DNA of 64,000 nt from Actinomadura violacea (GTDB lineage: Bacteria; Actinomycetota; Actinomycetes; Streptosporangiales; Streptosporangiaceae), in assembly GCF_017573465.1 (NCBI RefSeq), contig NZ_JAGEPF010000006.1, positions 248,001 to 312,000 on the forward strand, read 5' to 3'. Positions 1-8,674 of the stretch are shown one piece after another (the first letter of the stretch is position 1; every line of letters starts with the position of its first letter). The notes under the pieces were generated by a model that searched no databases, was not told the origin of the DNA, and was given only the letters and a program-made list of their open reading frames with translations. Made by a program: the position numbers and the translations under genes.

Positions 1-1
1 C

Positions 2-532
2 CCGCGCACGTTCCCGCTGACCGTCCGCAAGCCGATGATCGCGGCGATCAACGGCGCCGCCGCGGGGCTCGGCCTGGTCGAGGCGCTCTACTGCGACATC
101 CGGTTCAGCGTTCCGGACGCCAAGCTCACCACCGCGTTCGCCCGGCGCGGCCTGATCGCCGAATACGGGATCGCCTGGCTGCTCCCGCGCCTCATCGGCA
201 CCAGCCGCGCCCTCGACATGCTCATGTCGGGCCGCATCGTGAAGGGCGAGGAGGCCTGGGCGTTCGGGCTGGTCGACAAGGTCGTCGAACCCGATGCCCT
301 GCTGGACGCCGCCGTCGGCTACGCCACCGAACTGGCCACCCTCTGCTCGCCCACCTCTATGAGCGTCATCAAGCAGCAGGTCATGCGCGCTCTGGACAGC
401 GACTTCACCACCGCCGTCACCGAAGCCGACGACCTGATGGTCGCCTCCTTCAACCACCCGGACGCCGCCGAAGGCGTCACCAGCTACCTGGAGCGCCGGC
501 CGCCCGCGTTCCGTCCCCTCGGCGCCCGATGA
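2..532 (+). CDS. Enoyl-CoA hydratase/isomerase family protein, 5' end outside window
   Basis: Crotonase-fold protein, probably hydrating or isomerising an enoyl-CoA in an acyl-CoA breakdown pathway in the cytoplasm. The frame is open to the left edge, so the N-terminal third is missing; the visible part starts just before the oxyanion-hole segment (KPMIAAINGAAAGLG). The segment RRGLIAEYG carries the acidic residue expected in the active site, and the C-terminal helix region ends in PPAFRPLGAR. Its stop overlaps the possible ATG of the acyl-CoA ligase at 529 (ATGA), so the two are probably co-transcribed. The exact substrate cannot be read from the sequence. Confidence 0.88.
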   Translation, partial: PRTFPLTVRKPMIAAINGAAAGLGLVEALYCDIRFSVPDAKLTTAFARRGLIAEYGIAWLLPRLIGTSRALDMLMSGRIVKGEEAWAFGLVDKVVEPDALLDAAVGYATELATLCSPTSMSVIKQQVMRALDSDFTTAVTEADDLMVASFNHPDAAEGVTSYLERRPPAFRPLGAR

Positions 533-2052
533 GGCAATGCGGAACCAGGATGAACAACACCGCTGAAGCACTCTGGCGCCACGCCCAGGCCACACCCGGC
601 AGCGTCGCGCTCCGCGACGACGCGGGCGTCTCCTGGACCTACCGAACTCTGCACGACAGGGTCGCCGCCCTTGCTGCGAGTTTGCGCGAAGCAGGCGTCA
701 GGCCAGGAGACCGCGTCCTGTTGGTCGCCCCCGCCGTGCCCGAGTTCGCCGTCGCCTATTACGGCATCCACGCCGCCGGTGCGATCGCCGTTACAGCCAA
801 CACCATGTCCACGAGCCATGAACTGCACTACATCGGCCAGGACGCCGGCGTGGCGCTCGTGCTCGGCTGGAACCGGATCGCGCCCGGTCCCGCCGAGACG
901 GCCACCCGGTTGGACGTCCCGTACTGGCCGATCGCCACCGGCATGCCCGACCTCATAGCCGGAAGCGATCCGGGCCGGCCCCATCCCACCGGAGCCGACG
1001 ACACGGCGGTGATCCTCTACACGTCCGGGACCACCGGACGGCCGAAAGGCGCCCAGCTCACCCACGGCAACCTCGACAGCTGCGCCGCGATGATCCGGCA
1101 AGCGCACGAGGTCACCGCCGCCGACCGCTGCCTCTCGGCCCTGCCGCTGTTCCACGTCTACGGGCAGGCGTGCGTGATGAACACCGTCATCCAGGCCGGC
1201 GCAGGTCTCTCCTTGCTGCCGCGCTTCACCCCCGAGGGCATGCTGGCACTCCTGCACCGCGACGAACCGACCTTCATGGCCGGCGTCCCCACCATGTGGA
1301 ACGCCCTCCTGCATGCGGCCGCTGGTCAGCGACCCGCCGACTTCACCGGACTGCGGCACGCCGCGTCAGGCGGCGCGTCCCTGCCCGGCGAGGTCATGTA
1401 CGCCTTCCAGGAGCACTTCGGCTGCGCCGTCCTCGAGGGCTACGGGCTGACCGAGACGACCGGAGCCGGCACCGCCCACATCACCGGCCGTCCCCGCAGA
1501 CCCGGTACCGTCGGCGCTGCCCTGCCCGGCTGCGAGATCACCGTCCGCGACGACAACGACGCCGAACTTCCCAACGGCGAGGTCGGCGAGATCCACATCA
1601 GCGGCCCCGTCGTCATGAAGGGCTACTGGAACCGCCCGGACGCCACCGCCGAGGTGCTCCGCGACGGCCGGCTGCGCACCGGCGACCTCGGCGCCAAGGA
1701 CGCCGACGGCGACCTCCGCATCGTCGGCCGCAAGAAGGAACTGGTCATCCGCGGCGGGTACAACGTCTACCCCACCGAGGTCGAGGAAGTGCTCTACCGG
1801 CACCCCGACATCGTCGAGGCCGCCGTCGTCGGCGTCCCTGACGACCACTACGGGGAAGAGGTCGCCGCGGCCATCGCGGTGCGGGACGGCGCCGAACTCA
1901 CCGGCGACGAGCTGCGCCGCTGGGCCAAGCAGCGGCTCTCCGCCTACAAGGTCCCGCACCTGATCGCCATCGTCGACGAGCTCCCCAAGGGCCCCACCGG
2001 CAAGATCCTCAAACGAGCCATCACCCCAGGCCTCTTCGAGGGCCGGCGATGA
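529..2052 (+). CDS. Acyl-CoA synthetase (AMP-dependent ligase, ANL superfamily)
   Basis: Activates a carboxylic acid to its CoA thioester through an acyl-adenylate. About 500-507 residues, full length for the family. Visible motifs in order: the P-loop YTSGTTGRPKGA (about residue 165), EGYGLTET, the TGD of the adenylate site, the hinge GRKKELVIRGGYNVYP and the C-terminal catalytic lysine in KGPTGKILKR. The frame opens at 529, overlapping the previous stop, but the ATG at 550 (MNNTAEALW) after GGAACCAGG looks at least as likely. It overlaps the following SDR relic by four bases (ATGA at 2049). Together with the hydratase and dehydrogenases it suggests catabolism of a fatty or cyclic acid; the substrate is unknown. 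Confidence 0.92.
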   Translation: MRQCGTRMNNTAEALWRHAQATPGSVALRDDAGVSWTYRTLHDRVAALAASLREAGVRPGDRVLLVAPAVPEFAVAYYGIHAAGAIAVTANTMSTSHELHYIGQDAGVALVLGWNRIAPGPAETATRLDVPYWPIATGMPDLIAGSDPGRPHPTGADDTAVILYTSGTTGRPKGAQLTHGNLDSCAAMIRQAHEVTAADRCLSALPLFHVYGQACVMNTVIQAGAGLSLLPRFTPEGMLALLHRDEPTFMAGVPTMWNALLHAAAGQRPADFTGLRHAASGGASLPGEVMYAFQEHFGCAVLEGYGLTETTGAGTAHITGRPRRPGTVGAALPGCEITVRDDNDAELPNGEVGEIHISGPVVMKGYWNRPDATAEVLRDGRLRTGDLGAKDADGDLRIVGRKKELVIRGGYNVYPTEVEEVLYRHPDIVEAAVVGVPDDHYGEEVAAAIAVRDGAELTGDELRRWAKQRLSAYKVPHLIAIVDELPKGPTGKILKRAITPGLFEGRR

Positions 2053-2564
2053 CGCCCGCAACGCCCTCGGAGGCTGTCGCGCGGTTGATCGATCTGTCAG
2101 GCAAGAACGCGGTCGTGACCGGCGGCACCCGCGGCATCGGAATGATGACGGCCCGAGGCGATCGAGACGTTCCCGGCATCGGCGTGGGACAAGGTCCTCG
2201 ACCCCAACGTGAAGTCGCCGTTCCATCTCGTGCAGGCGTTCCTGCCCGCGCTCGAACGTCTTACAGCGCGAGCAAGGCGGCCCTGCACCAACTGACCCGG
2301 CACCTGGCCAAGGAACTCGGTCCGCGGGGAATCACCGTCAACGCGATCGCGCCGGGCCCTTTCGCCTCCAAGATGATGGCCCCGACGCTGGATATGTTCG
2401 GTGAGGCCATCACGGCCGGTGCACCGCTGCGACGCATCGGCCGGGACGACGACATGGCCGGCGCGGTCATCTACCTCGCCGGCCGCGCCGGCGCCTACCT
2501 CACCGGCGTCGTCCTGCCCGTCGACGGCGGCATCGGCACCACCGCCAGCGGCATCAGCATCTGA
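2049..2564 (+). pseudogene. Short-chain dehydrogenase/reductase with two internal deletions
   Basis: The reading frame is open (171 codons) but the protein is not intact. It begins with a normal Rossmann motif (TGGTRGIGMMTARG) and ends with a normal SDR second half containing YSASKAA (catalytic Tyr/Lys), NAIAPGPF and the C-terminal VDGG. Family members are about 250 residues. Between 2155 and about 2263 the expected middle segment (EAIETFPASAWDKVL...NVKSPFHLVQAFLPALERL) is readable only in a different frame. So one deletion after TARG shifts the frame, and a second just before YSASK restores it. The segment with the NAG motif and the catalytic serine is gone. The open frame could still be translated, but an active enzyme is unlikely. 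It overlaps the ligase upstream and has a short gap to the alcohol dehydrogenase. Confidence 0.8.
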
Positions 2565-2588
2565 CCACACCCCGACAGGAGACGACCC

Positions 2589-3653
2589 ATGCAAGCCGCC
2601 CAGCTCCTCGAACCCGGCCGGTTCGAGATACGCGACGTCGCGACACCGGTCGCCGGGGAAGGTCAGGTGCTGCTCAAGGTGGTCGGTGCCGGCATGTGCG
2701 GCTCCGACGTCCACCTCGTCCGCCACCCTCCGAAAGCACTGCCGCTGCCGCTGACCCTCGGCCACGAGACCACCGGACGCGTCGTCGAGCTCGGGCCGGG
2801 CGTGACCGGCCTGACTGCGGGGGACGCCGTCCTGGTCGCCGGCATCTGGAGCTGCGGAACCTGCCCGGCGTGCGCCGAGGGCCGGGACAACGCCTGCTCG
2901 TTCTGGGCGACTCGCACGGCCGTCCCGCCCGGTCCAGGCCTCGGCCACCCCGGCGGCATGGCCGAATACATGGTCGCGCCCGCCAGAAGCCTCGTGCCGC
3001 TCGGAGACCTCGACCCCGTGACGGCCGCACCCCTGGCCGACGCTGGAATCGTTCCCTCGCACGCGATCAGCCTCGCCCGCCGCCAACTCCGGCCCGACGC
3101 GACGGCGGTCGTCATCGGCGTCGGCGGCCTCGGGCACCTCGCCGTGCAGATCCTCCGGGCCACGACGGCGTGCCGCATCGTCGCCCTCGACGTCGACGAC
3201 GACCGGCTCGCCGCCGCCCTCGACCACGGCGCGGACGTGACGCTCCGCTCCGAACAGGCTGCCGAAGCCCTGCTCGACCTGACCGACGGGCTCGGCGCCA
3301 ACGCCGTCTTCGACTTCGTCGGCACGGACGGCACCCTGGAGATCGCCCGCAGCACGGTCGCGACCTACGGCGCCATCGTCATCGTCGGCCTCGGCGGCGG
3401 AACCCTCCAGGTTCACGCCGCGCCCGCCCCGGTCAAACGGCAGTCCGGCCTCCCCTGGGGCGTATCGGTCCAGCGCCCCTACGGAGCGACCCGACGCGAC
3501 ATCGCCGAGGTCATCGCCCTCGCAGTCGCCGGCCGCATCACCGCGCACGTCCAGGCGTTCCCCCTTCACGCAGCCCCCGAAGTACTGCAACGCCTCGAAC
3601 AAGGCCACGTGCACGGCCGCGCCGTCCTCCTCCCGAACGGCCCCACCGCCTGA
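2589..3653 (+). CDS. Zinc-dependent alcohol dehydrogenase (MDR family)
   Basis: NAD(P)-dependent oxidation of an alcohol in the cytoplasm. 354 residues, normal length. N-terminal GroES-like domain with catalytic-zinc ligands Cys37 (AGMCGSD) and His59-Glu60 (GHE); structural-zinc cysteines 89, 92, 95 and 103 (CGTCPAC...C). The Rossmann domain has VIGVGGLGHLAVQ near residue 178. A Shine-Dalgarno-like ACAGGAGACG precedes the ATG. It is the last gene of the catabolic cluster. The alcohol oxidised is not evident. Confidence 0.92.
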   Translation: MQAAQLLEPGRFEIRDVATPVAGEGQVLLKVVGAGMCGSDVHLVRHPPKALPLPLTLGHETTGRVVELGPGVTGLTAGDAVLVAGIWSCGTCPACAEGRDNACSFWATRTAVPPGPGLGHPGGMAEYMVAPARSLVPLGDLDPVTAAPLADAGIVPSHAISLARRQLRPDATAVVIGVGGLGHLAVQILRATTACRIVALDVDDDRLAAALDHGADVTLRSEQAAEALLDLTDGLGANAVFDFVGTDGTLEIARSTVATYGAIVIVGLGGGTLQVHAAPAPVKRQSGLPWGVSVQRPYGATRRDIAEVIALAVAGRITAHVQAFPLHAAPEVLQRLEQGHVHGRAVLLPNGPTA

Positions 3654-3857
3654 CCCCGACGCTGCGCGCGGAACAAGTGCACCGAAAGCGTCTTCTGGCC
3701 GTCCCCACAGGGCCGTGCTGCGGGTAGCCCTGAAAGCCTGCCGCTACCGAGCCGCATGATCACGGTGTCGAAAGTTGTCGATCAGCAAGAAGCCCGGATC
3801 GATCTAGATCAACCGGTGCACGAAACCGTGCATTGCGATTACCGACAGTGTCGGTAG

Positions 3858-4190
3858 TACCTGGGCACGGTGGTGCTGGCCGAGTTGTCGGTCGCGCACC
3901 TGCGGGCGATGTTCGCGCGCATCGCCCGCGAACATCGAGCCCGAGGCATGCCGTTGACGGCGGCCACGGTGAACCGGATCAGGGCGACGCTGCGCACCGC
4001 GCTCAACGCCGCGCTGCGGCGGGGCCTGATCTCCGACAATCCAGCGGCCCGGATCGAGCTACCGACGGCCCGGCGTCCACGCGCGGTCGTGTGGACCGCG
4101 AACGGAAACAAGCCGGCGAGGGCTACCAGGACAGCGGATACGTCTTCACCCGCCCCAGCGGTGATCCCCTCATCCCGGACCGGCTCAGCC
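3858..4190 (+). pseudogene. Tyrosine integrase relic next to att scar 1
   Basis: From 3858 the frame reads YLGTVVLAELSVAHLRAMF and continues through a core-binding domain typical of actinobacterial element integrases (TAATVNRIRATLRTALNAALRRGLISDNPA), ending at RAVVWT. A jump to another frame then gives GYQDSGYVFTRPSGDPL, part of the catalytic domain, so the centre is deleted and everything after PDRLSR (the catalytic His/Arg/Tyr region) is missing. It points rightward into the tRNA-Lys scar about 170 bases on, the usual int-att arrangement. It resembles parts of the intact integrase at 19.8-21.5 kb. Confidence 0.75.
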
Positions 4191-4350
4191 GTAGCCGGCG
4201 CGGTGATCAGTCATGCCCGGCGAGGAACGGGAGCCGTTGCTTGCGCTACCAACTGGGCTGGTGTCCGGAGTGCCGGTAAACGCCGGGCCCAGGACGGCCT
4301 CAGCGCGGCCCCAGGGCGATGCCACCGAGGCCGCCGTGGACAGCATTTTC

Positions 4351-4544
4351 CCTGGTCAGGGGTGGTGGGTCGCGTGGGACTCGAACCCACAACCTACGGA
4401 TTAAAAGTCCGGAACCGTCGTATCGGAGCGGCCTGCTCGGTGTCGGCCGGTGTCGGTTCGTCCGCATCGAGCCCGATTTGCGTGCCGCACGGTGCCGCCG
4501 CCTGCCGATCCGGTTCGGAACCGCCGAGCCGACAACGAGCCGAC
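4351..4544 (+). repeat. 194-bp direct repeat, copy 1 (contains tRNA-Lys att scar)
   Basis: Co-linear without gaps with 38506-38699 (offset 34155), differing at only scattered positions by eye. Begins CCTGGTCAGGGG, includes the tRNA-Lys 3' half, and ends in GAGCCGACAACGAGCCGAC, itself a short internal repeat. The pair delimits a 34-kb segment. Confidence 0.85.
4363..4410 (-). other. att scar 1: 3' half of a tRNA-Lys(TTT) gene
   Basis: Read on the minus strand, this is the anticodon stem-loop (GGACTTTTAATCC, anticodon TTT), variable loop, T-arm (GTGGGTTCGAGTCCCAC), acceptor 3' strand GCGACCC, discriminator A and CCA. The required 5' acceptor strand GGGTCGC and a D-arm are absent on the other side, so it is not a functional tRNA. 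Such 3' halves are the usual att core of integrases that insert in tRNA genes. Confidence 0.85.
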
Positions 4545-4639
4545 ATGGACCGTTGACGATCTTGTGGCTTGCTCGTCGGCGACCTGCATGGATGGAGTTT
4601 TCAGCAAGCGCAACGTTCGTGGTGCTGCGTCTGCTTCCG

Positions 4640-5690
4640 ATGACCGACCGGGAGAAGAACATCGAGATCTTGGTGCTTATCGGATCATGGTGCTGGAAGG
4701 GCCAACAGGACGGGGCGAGGGTCCAGTTCGCCGGTCCGGATCGAGCGCTGGTCGCGGAGCTGCGGCACCGGCTGCCTCGTGGTGTACTGCGCTGGATGCG
4801 GCTGATCGTGCGGCCGGCACGGTCTTGCGCTGGCACCGGGACGTGATCGCGGGCCGGCACGCCGCCTGATCCAGAGCCAAGCGGCCGGGCCGCCCACCGA
4901 CCGTCGCTCCATCCGGGCTCTTGTCCTTCGTCTGGTGCGGGAGTTCCCGGGTTGGGCTACCGGCGGGTGCACGGCGAGTTGCTGGTGCTCGGCGACGAGG
5001 TGGCCGCATTCACGGTCTGGGAAATCCTCAAGGACGCTGGAGTCGATCCCGGCACCCGAGCGTGCATCGACCACGTGGGCTGACTTTCTGCGTTCCCAGG
5101 CCGGGGCATTGCTGGCGTGTGACTTCCTGGAGACCGCCACGTTCACGGGTGCGCAGATGTACATGCTGGCGGTCATCGAGCACCACAGCCGTCGGATCCG
5201 CGTTCTGGGTGCCACCGCCCATCCGACCGCGTCGTGGGCGACGCAGGCGGCCAGGAACCTGGTCATGGACCTTCAGGACGCCGGTTGCCGGGCGCGGTTC
5301 CTGAGCCGTGACCGGGATGGCAAGTTCGCTGACCTGTTCGACGCGGTCCTGGCCGATGCCGGCATCCAGACGGTGCTGACCGGGGTGCGGATGCCGAGGA
5401 CGAACGCGGTGATGGAGCGATGGGTGCAGACCTGCCGCCGCGAGCTCCTCGACCGCAGGTTGATCTGGAACCAGCGGCACCTGCTTCATGCCCTCCGCGA
5501 GTTCGAGACCTTTTGCAACGAGCATCGGCCTCATCAGGGCATCGCCAACGCGCGCCCGCTGAAGCCGCTGCCTTCAGCGATCACCGATTCCGACGAGATC
5601 GCCCGCTTGAACATCCGAAGAAGGCAACGGCTGGGAGGGGTTCTCGACGAGTACGACATGCCGTTTGACCTGCGCGGACGGAGGTTCTCG
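4640..5690 (+). pseudogene. Integrase-core (rve) transposase, frameshifted and without its stop
   Basis: The start MTDREKN...ILVL is followed by several frame changes: VQFAGPDRALV, then RHRLPRGVLRWMRL, then the part from 4935 onward. From about 5070 the frame is continuous: RASTTWADFLRSQ, ALLACDFLETATFTGAQMY, the DDE-type core (VIEHHSRRIRVLGATAH, FLSRDRDGKFADLFD, GVRMPRTNAVMERWVQTC) and the HRPHQGIANARPLKPLP tail. The related relic at 47.4-47.8 kb stops after NEYEHAV. Here a small indel near DEYDM removes that stop and the frame runs in phase into PadR. Decayed copy of a local transposase family (see 36.4, 43.0 and 47.4 kb). Confidence 0.8.
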
Positions 5691-5726
5691 GCAGGGACAG
5701 GGCTGCTGCAGGACTTGACGGGCCGT

Positions 5727-5760
5727 CTATGGCAACTTGCTATAGTGCATGTTGCTATAG
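5727..5760 (+). promoter_or_regulatory. Probable PadR operator repeats
   Basis: CTATGGCAA-C-TTGCTATAG is an inverted repeat with one mismatch, followed after TGCATG by a second TTGCTATAG. It is AT-rich in a GC-rich setting and ends 14 bases before the PadR ATG, as expected for autoregulation. Inferred from position and symmetry only. Confidence 0.55.
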
Positions 5761-5774
5761 AAGGGTGGGTGTGG

Positions 5775-6371
5775 ATGGCGCGGTGGGACGTGACGGGAAC
5801 GACGGTGCTGGCTCTGTTGGCACAGCGGGCGCGTCATCCCTATGAGCTGCACAGATTCCTTATCGACACGCACAAGGACTTTGTGTCCGGGCTGCCGCGC
5901 AGCCTGTACCACGCGGTCGAGCGGCTGGCGCGGGATGGGCTGATCGAGCCGGTGGAGAGCATCCGGGAAGGCCGGGCGCCCGAGCGCACCGTGTACGACA
6001 TCACCACCGAGGGACACCAGGAACTGGCGCACCGGCTACGGCGGATGCTGGAACGGCCCGACCGCGACACCACGGTGATGTATGCCGCGCTGTCGCTGAT
6101 CGGGGTGCTCGAGGTAGGCGAGGTCGAGCGCTGCCTGCGGACCCGGGCGGCGGAGCTGGAGGGAAGGATTGCGGCCGCGGACGCGAGTCTGGCCGGGCTG
6201 GATCTGCCCCGAGCGCTGCTGCTGGAGACCGAGTATGCGCGGGCCTTGCACAGCGCCGAGCTGGCATGGCTCCACGGGGTGCTCGCCGACCTGCGCTCGG
6301 GCGAACTGGACTGGTCCGGCCTGGTGAACGACACCGGGCCGGCGGGACGACCGAACCTGGAGGGACCGTGA
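5775..6371 (+). CDS. PadR family transcriptional regulator
   Basis: 198 residues. N-terminal winged helix of PadR type (TVLALLAQRARHPYELHRFL, then SLYHAVERLARDGLIEPVE and the wing RTVYDITTEGHQEL), followed by a helical C-terminal dimerisation region with the LLETEYARAL stretch. The ATG at 5775 is chosen because the family N-terminus starts there; the open frame extends further left only because the upstream transposase relic lost its stop. The stop overlaps the GTG of the next gene (GTGA at 6368), so the three genes to 7101 form an operon. Likely a repressor of itself and the two genes downstream through the repeats at 5727-5760. The ligand is unknown. Confidence 0.87.
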   Translation: MARWDVTGTTVLALLAQRARHPYELHRFLIDTHKDFVSGLPRSLYHAVERLARDGLIEPVESIREGRAPERTVYDITTEGHQELAHRLRRMLERPDRDTTVMYAALSLIGVLEVGEVERCLRTRAAELEGRIAAADASLAGLDLPRALLLETEYARALHSAELAWLHGVLADLRSGELDWSGLVNDTGPAGRPNLEGP

Positions 6372-6763
6372 CGGGAACATCATCGGTGGACGAGCTGCTC
6401 GACGCGCTCGTCACCGCATGGAACGCCGGAGACGCCACCGCCTACGCGGACCTTTTCGTCGAGGACGCCGACTACATCACCTTCTTCGGCCAGAACATGG
6501 CCGGCCGTACGGCGATCGAGACGGGACACCGGGCCCTGTTCGAAGGACCACTCAAAGGGTCCCGCCTGACCTCGGGCGGAACCGTGCCGAAGATCCGGTT
6601 CCTTCGTCCCGACGTCGCCATCATCGTGACCGCTGGCGGCGCCCCTGGTGACGATACACAGCAGTCCGTCATAACCCTCACCGCCGTACGGAACCAGGGC
6701 CGCTGGCGGTTCGCCTCGTTCCAGAACACCCGCGTCACGCTGCCCCGGGGAACGCCGTCGTGA
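6368..6763 (+). CDS. SgcJ/EcaC-type SnoaL-like (DUF4440-like) protein
   Basis: 131 residues, an alpha+beta-barrel (NTF2-like) protein. Typical pattern: VDELLDALVTAWNAGDATAYADLFVEDADYITFFG, then GRTAIETGHRALFEG, and the C-terminal WRFASFQNTRV. Family members include enzymes and accessory proteins of polyketide and other pathways, but many have no known reaction. The GTG start at 6368 overlaps the PadR stop and the stop overlaps the next GTG (6760), so translation is probably coupled. Confidence 0.82.
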   Translation: MTGTSSVDELLDALVTAWNAGDATAYADLFVEDADYITFFGQNMAGRTAIETGHRALFEGPLKGSRLTSGGTVPKIRFLRPDVAIIVTAGGAPGDDTQQSVITLTAVRNQGRWRFASFQNTRVTLPRGTPS

Positions 6764-7101
6764 CCAAGCCGCTCGTCGAAGAGACCGGATTCGTGCCCCT
6801 GCCCTCAGCCGAGGTACGGCGCAGGCTCATAGCCCTGGTGTCCAGCCCTTACGCCGAGCCGTCGGGCGACGGCGACGTCGTGGTGTTGCAAGGCGGCTGG
6901 TGGTATCGCGGCGAGTACGCCCTGGAACACCGCGGCCAGGGAACGCAGGTGACCCATCGCGTGTACAACATCGCCTCCCGGGGACGTTGGGCCGTCCCGC
7001 TCGCCAACCGTTTCTTCATCGGTTTCGCGGACAAGACACGCGCAGGCTTCGCCGAGCTACTGAGGACCATTGCCGACCAGTCAGAACCACGCGACCGCTA
7101 A
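6760..7101 (+). CDS. Hypothetical SRPBCC-like small protein
   Basis: 113 residues, not firmly recognised. Alternating strand pattern with WWYRGEYALEHRGQGTQVTHRVYNIA and a C-terminal amphipathic helix (KTRAGFAELLRTIADQ), consistent with a small START/SRPBCC-like fold; this is inference. GTG start overlapping the SnoaL-like gene by four bases. Probably under the same PadR control. Confidence 0.7.
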   Translation: MTKPLVEETGFVPLPSAEVRRRLIALVSSPYAEPSGDGDVVVLQGGWWYRGEYALEHRGQGTQVTHRVYNIASRGRWAVPLANRFFIGFADKTRAGFAELLRTIADQSEPRDR

Positions 7102-7223
7102 AAGGGGTTCGCGCGTCCTGCCGTATCCCGGCCACGCCCCCGCCCAGCTATCACGTATAACCGATTATTATCTGCGACACTGACGAAACCGAGCTGGGCG
7201 AACACCTCAGCGGATCACCACCG

Positions 7224-7510
7224 TTGCCCACCGCGGCCGCCGCCTACCTGGCCACCCTGTCCGGGCCTGAGCAGCGCAACACCCAGCGCGCCTACCGCTC
7301 AATCCTGCGCGCACTGACCGCCGAGTTCGCTCCGTCCGGCACCTCGTTCACCGTCGCCGACCTCGACACCGACAGCCGTCGAACGGCTCACGGCCCGGTT
7401 CGGTGATCGGTGGAACCACAAGGCTGCCGCGACCTTCAACCGGCACTTGGACGCCCTGCGCTCGGCCGTCGCCTTCTGAATCGGCCAAGGCCGGCTCACC
7501 AGCGTGACGT
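7224..7510 (+). pseudogene. Tyrosine recombinase N-terminal relic
   Basis: The first frame reads an integrase SAM-like N-terminal domain (AYLATLSGPEQRNTQRAYRSILRAL...DLDTD). After 7380 the next frame continues as ERLTARFGDRWNHKAAATFNRHLDALRSAVAF and then stops. No catalytic domain follows. One frameshift plus truncation. Confidence 0.6.
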
Positions 7511-7514
7511 AGAG

Positions 7515-7817
7515 CTACGCGGCAGCGTGCTTCGTGAAGCACGGAGACAAGATCGCGCTGTACAACGGGGGCTCCACGAGCGACGACGTGACGATGTGAA
7601 GTGGAGCAACTACCTGCGAACCCGCTCCGGAGCGTGGAAGCACTACCGAAGTGGTCACCATGTCAGCTACGGGCCTGGTAGCTGGACGACCTGGAATCAC
7701 AACTTCTACGAGGACCGGTCCGTGAACGCCTACAAGGGCGGGGGAAGCGGGATCCGCTTGTACGCGTGCACCCAGAAAGGCTGCTCGGCGTACATCTGGA
7801 TCCGCAACAGCCAGTAG
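7515..7817 (+). pseudogene. Small secreted-type protein, frameshifted
   Basis: One frame reads SYAAACFVKHGDKIALYNGGSTSDDVT and stops at 7594; the adjacent frame continues VKWSNYLRTRSGAWKHYRSG...YKGGGSGIRLYACTQKGCSAYIWIRNSQ. The aromatic, Gly/Ser-rich composition with paired cysteines at the end is like small secreted actinomycete proteins; no signal peptide remains upstream. Function unknown. Confidence 0.5.
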
Positions 7818-8179
7818 GCGGCGGAACAGGAACAGCAAGCCCGCGCCAGGCCTAGAGGCAGCACCCTCAAGCCCCGCTCCCCGGCCTGATAACCGGGCGG
7901 CAGCGTGAGGAAGAACGACGGCCGCGCAGATCGGGTCGCTTTTACGCCTCGAAGGCCGGAGGTCGGGTTGGAACGCTATGTCAAGCCGCCGATCACCCGG
8001 CGTCACGGGCGCCGGACGCTACTCCCGGGTGCCGCCAACGGCTGTCGGCAGGTTCCTCAACCCCGGGCATGCGCGCGCCGCCACCTCGACCTCATCACGG
8101 TGGCACATGCGGCCGGGTTCAGCACGGTTTCTGTTGCGCCCGTCGAGATGGACGGGAAAAAACGAAACAGGAGAAGACC
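7818..8179 (+). other. No gene seen
   Basis: Interval between the broken secreted protein and the membrane protein. It holds only short frames with arginine-rich composition; AGGAGAAG just before 8180 is the ribosome binding site of the next gene. Confidence 0.5.
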
Positions 8180-8611
8180 GTGAAGTCTGTTGTGCAGCTT
8201 CTCACCATCGTCGTCGCATCGCTCATCGGCGGTGTCCTCGGCAGCGCCACCAGCGTGACCGCCCAAGCCGGATCCGGTTCCCTGAGCACCACCGATGTCC
8301 TGGCGTTCGCTGTCTGGGGCGGTGTCGGTGGCGCCCTCGCCGCGATCAGCGCCAGCGCTATCACCGTCATCGTCGGCTCCGCCAGTCGGACCATCTTCAC
8401 GATCGCCGGGGTCATGCTCTTCGCAATCGGATGGCAGGTGCCCGTCTTCAGTGACCGGCCCGGTCTCCTCATCATCGGCTTGGGCTTCCTCGCGGGCGTC
8501 CTGGCCGACATCATCGCTCGTCTCGCCGACGTCAAGGCCAACGCTGCCGGAACGGCGGCCGCGACGGCCCAGAACCCGCAGTCTCCGGGCGACTCTGCAC
8601 AGGAGAAGTAG
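8180..8611 (+). CDS. Small multi-pass membrane protein, unknown function
   Basis: 143 residues from the GTG at 8180, chosen for the AGGAGAAG site 6 bases upstream. Four hydrophobic stretches: VVQLLTIVVASLIGGVLG (about residues 4-21), VLAFAVWGGVGGALAAIS (40-57), TIFTIAGVMLFAIGW (70-85) and LLIIGLGFLAGVLADII (95-112). The tail is Ala/Gln-rich and polar. A strong terminator follows at 8633-8674, so it is probably monocistronic. Family not recognised. Confidence 0.72.
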   Translation: MKSVVQLLTIVVASLIGGVLGSATSVTAQAGSGSLSTTDVLAFAVWGGVGGALAAISASAITVIVGSASRTIFTIAGVMLFAIGWQVPVFSDRPGLLIIGLGFLAGVLADIIARLADVKANAAGTAAATAQNPQSPGDSAQEK

Positions 8612-8632
8612 GCCCGGGAACTGAACAGCGGC

Positions 8633-8674
8633 GGGCGCGGTTGGGATCTGCAAGCCCAACCGCGCCCTGTTTTT
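8633..8674 (+). terminator. Intrinsic terminator
   Basis: GGGCGCGGTTGGG (8633-8645) pairs perfectly with CCCAACCGCGCCC (8655-8667) across a 9-base loop and is followed by TGTTTTT. It lies 22 bases after the membrane-protein stop. The following stretch up to 8933 contains nothing else I can support. Confidence 0.85.

Noticed and set aside
484..1359. Long minus-strand open frame opposite the acyl-CoA ligase
   Set aside because: Antisense shadow of a motif-complete gene; no start signal or family features.
2097..3614. 505-codon minus-strand frame opposite SDR and alcohol dehydrogenase
   Set aside because: High-GC antisense shadow; the plus-strand genes have complete catalytic motifs.
4363..4440. 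Functional tRNA-Lys gene at the att scars
   Set aside because: Only the 3' half is present; no GGGTCGC 5' acceptor strand or D-arm at any of the three sites.
4935..6371. A genuine transposase-PadR fusion protein
   Set aside because: The transposase part is frameshifted upstream, and PadR has its own start and operator-like site.
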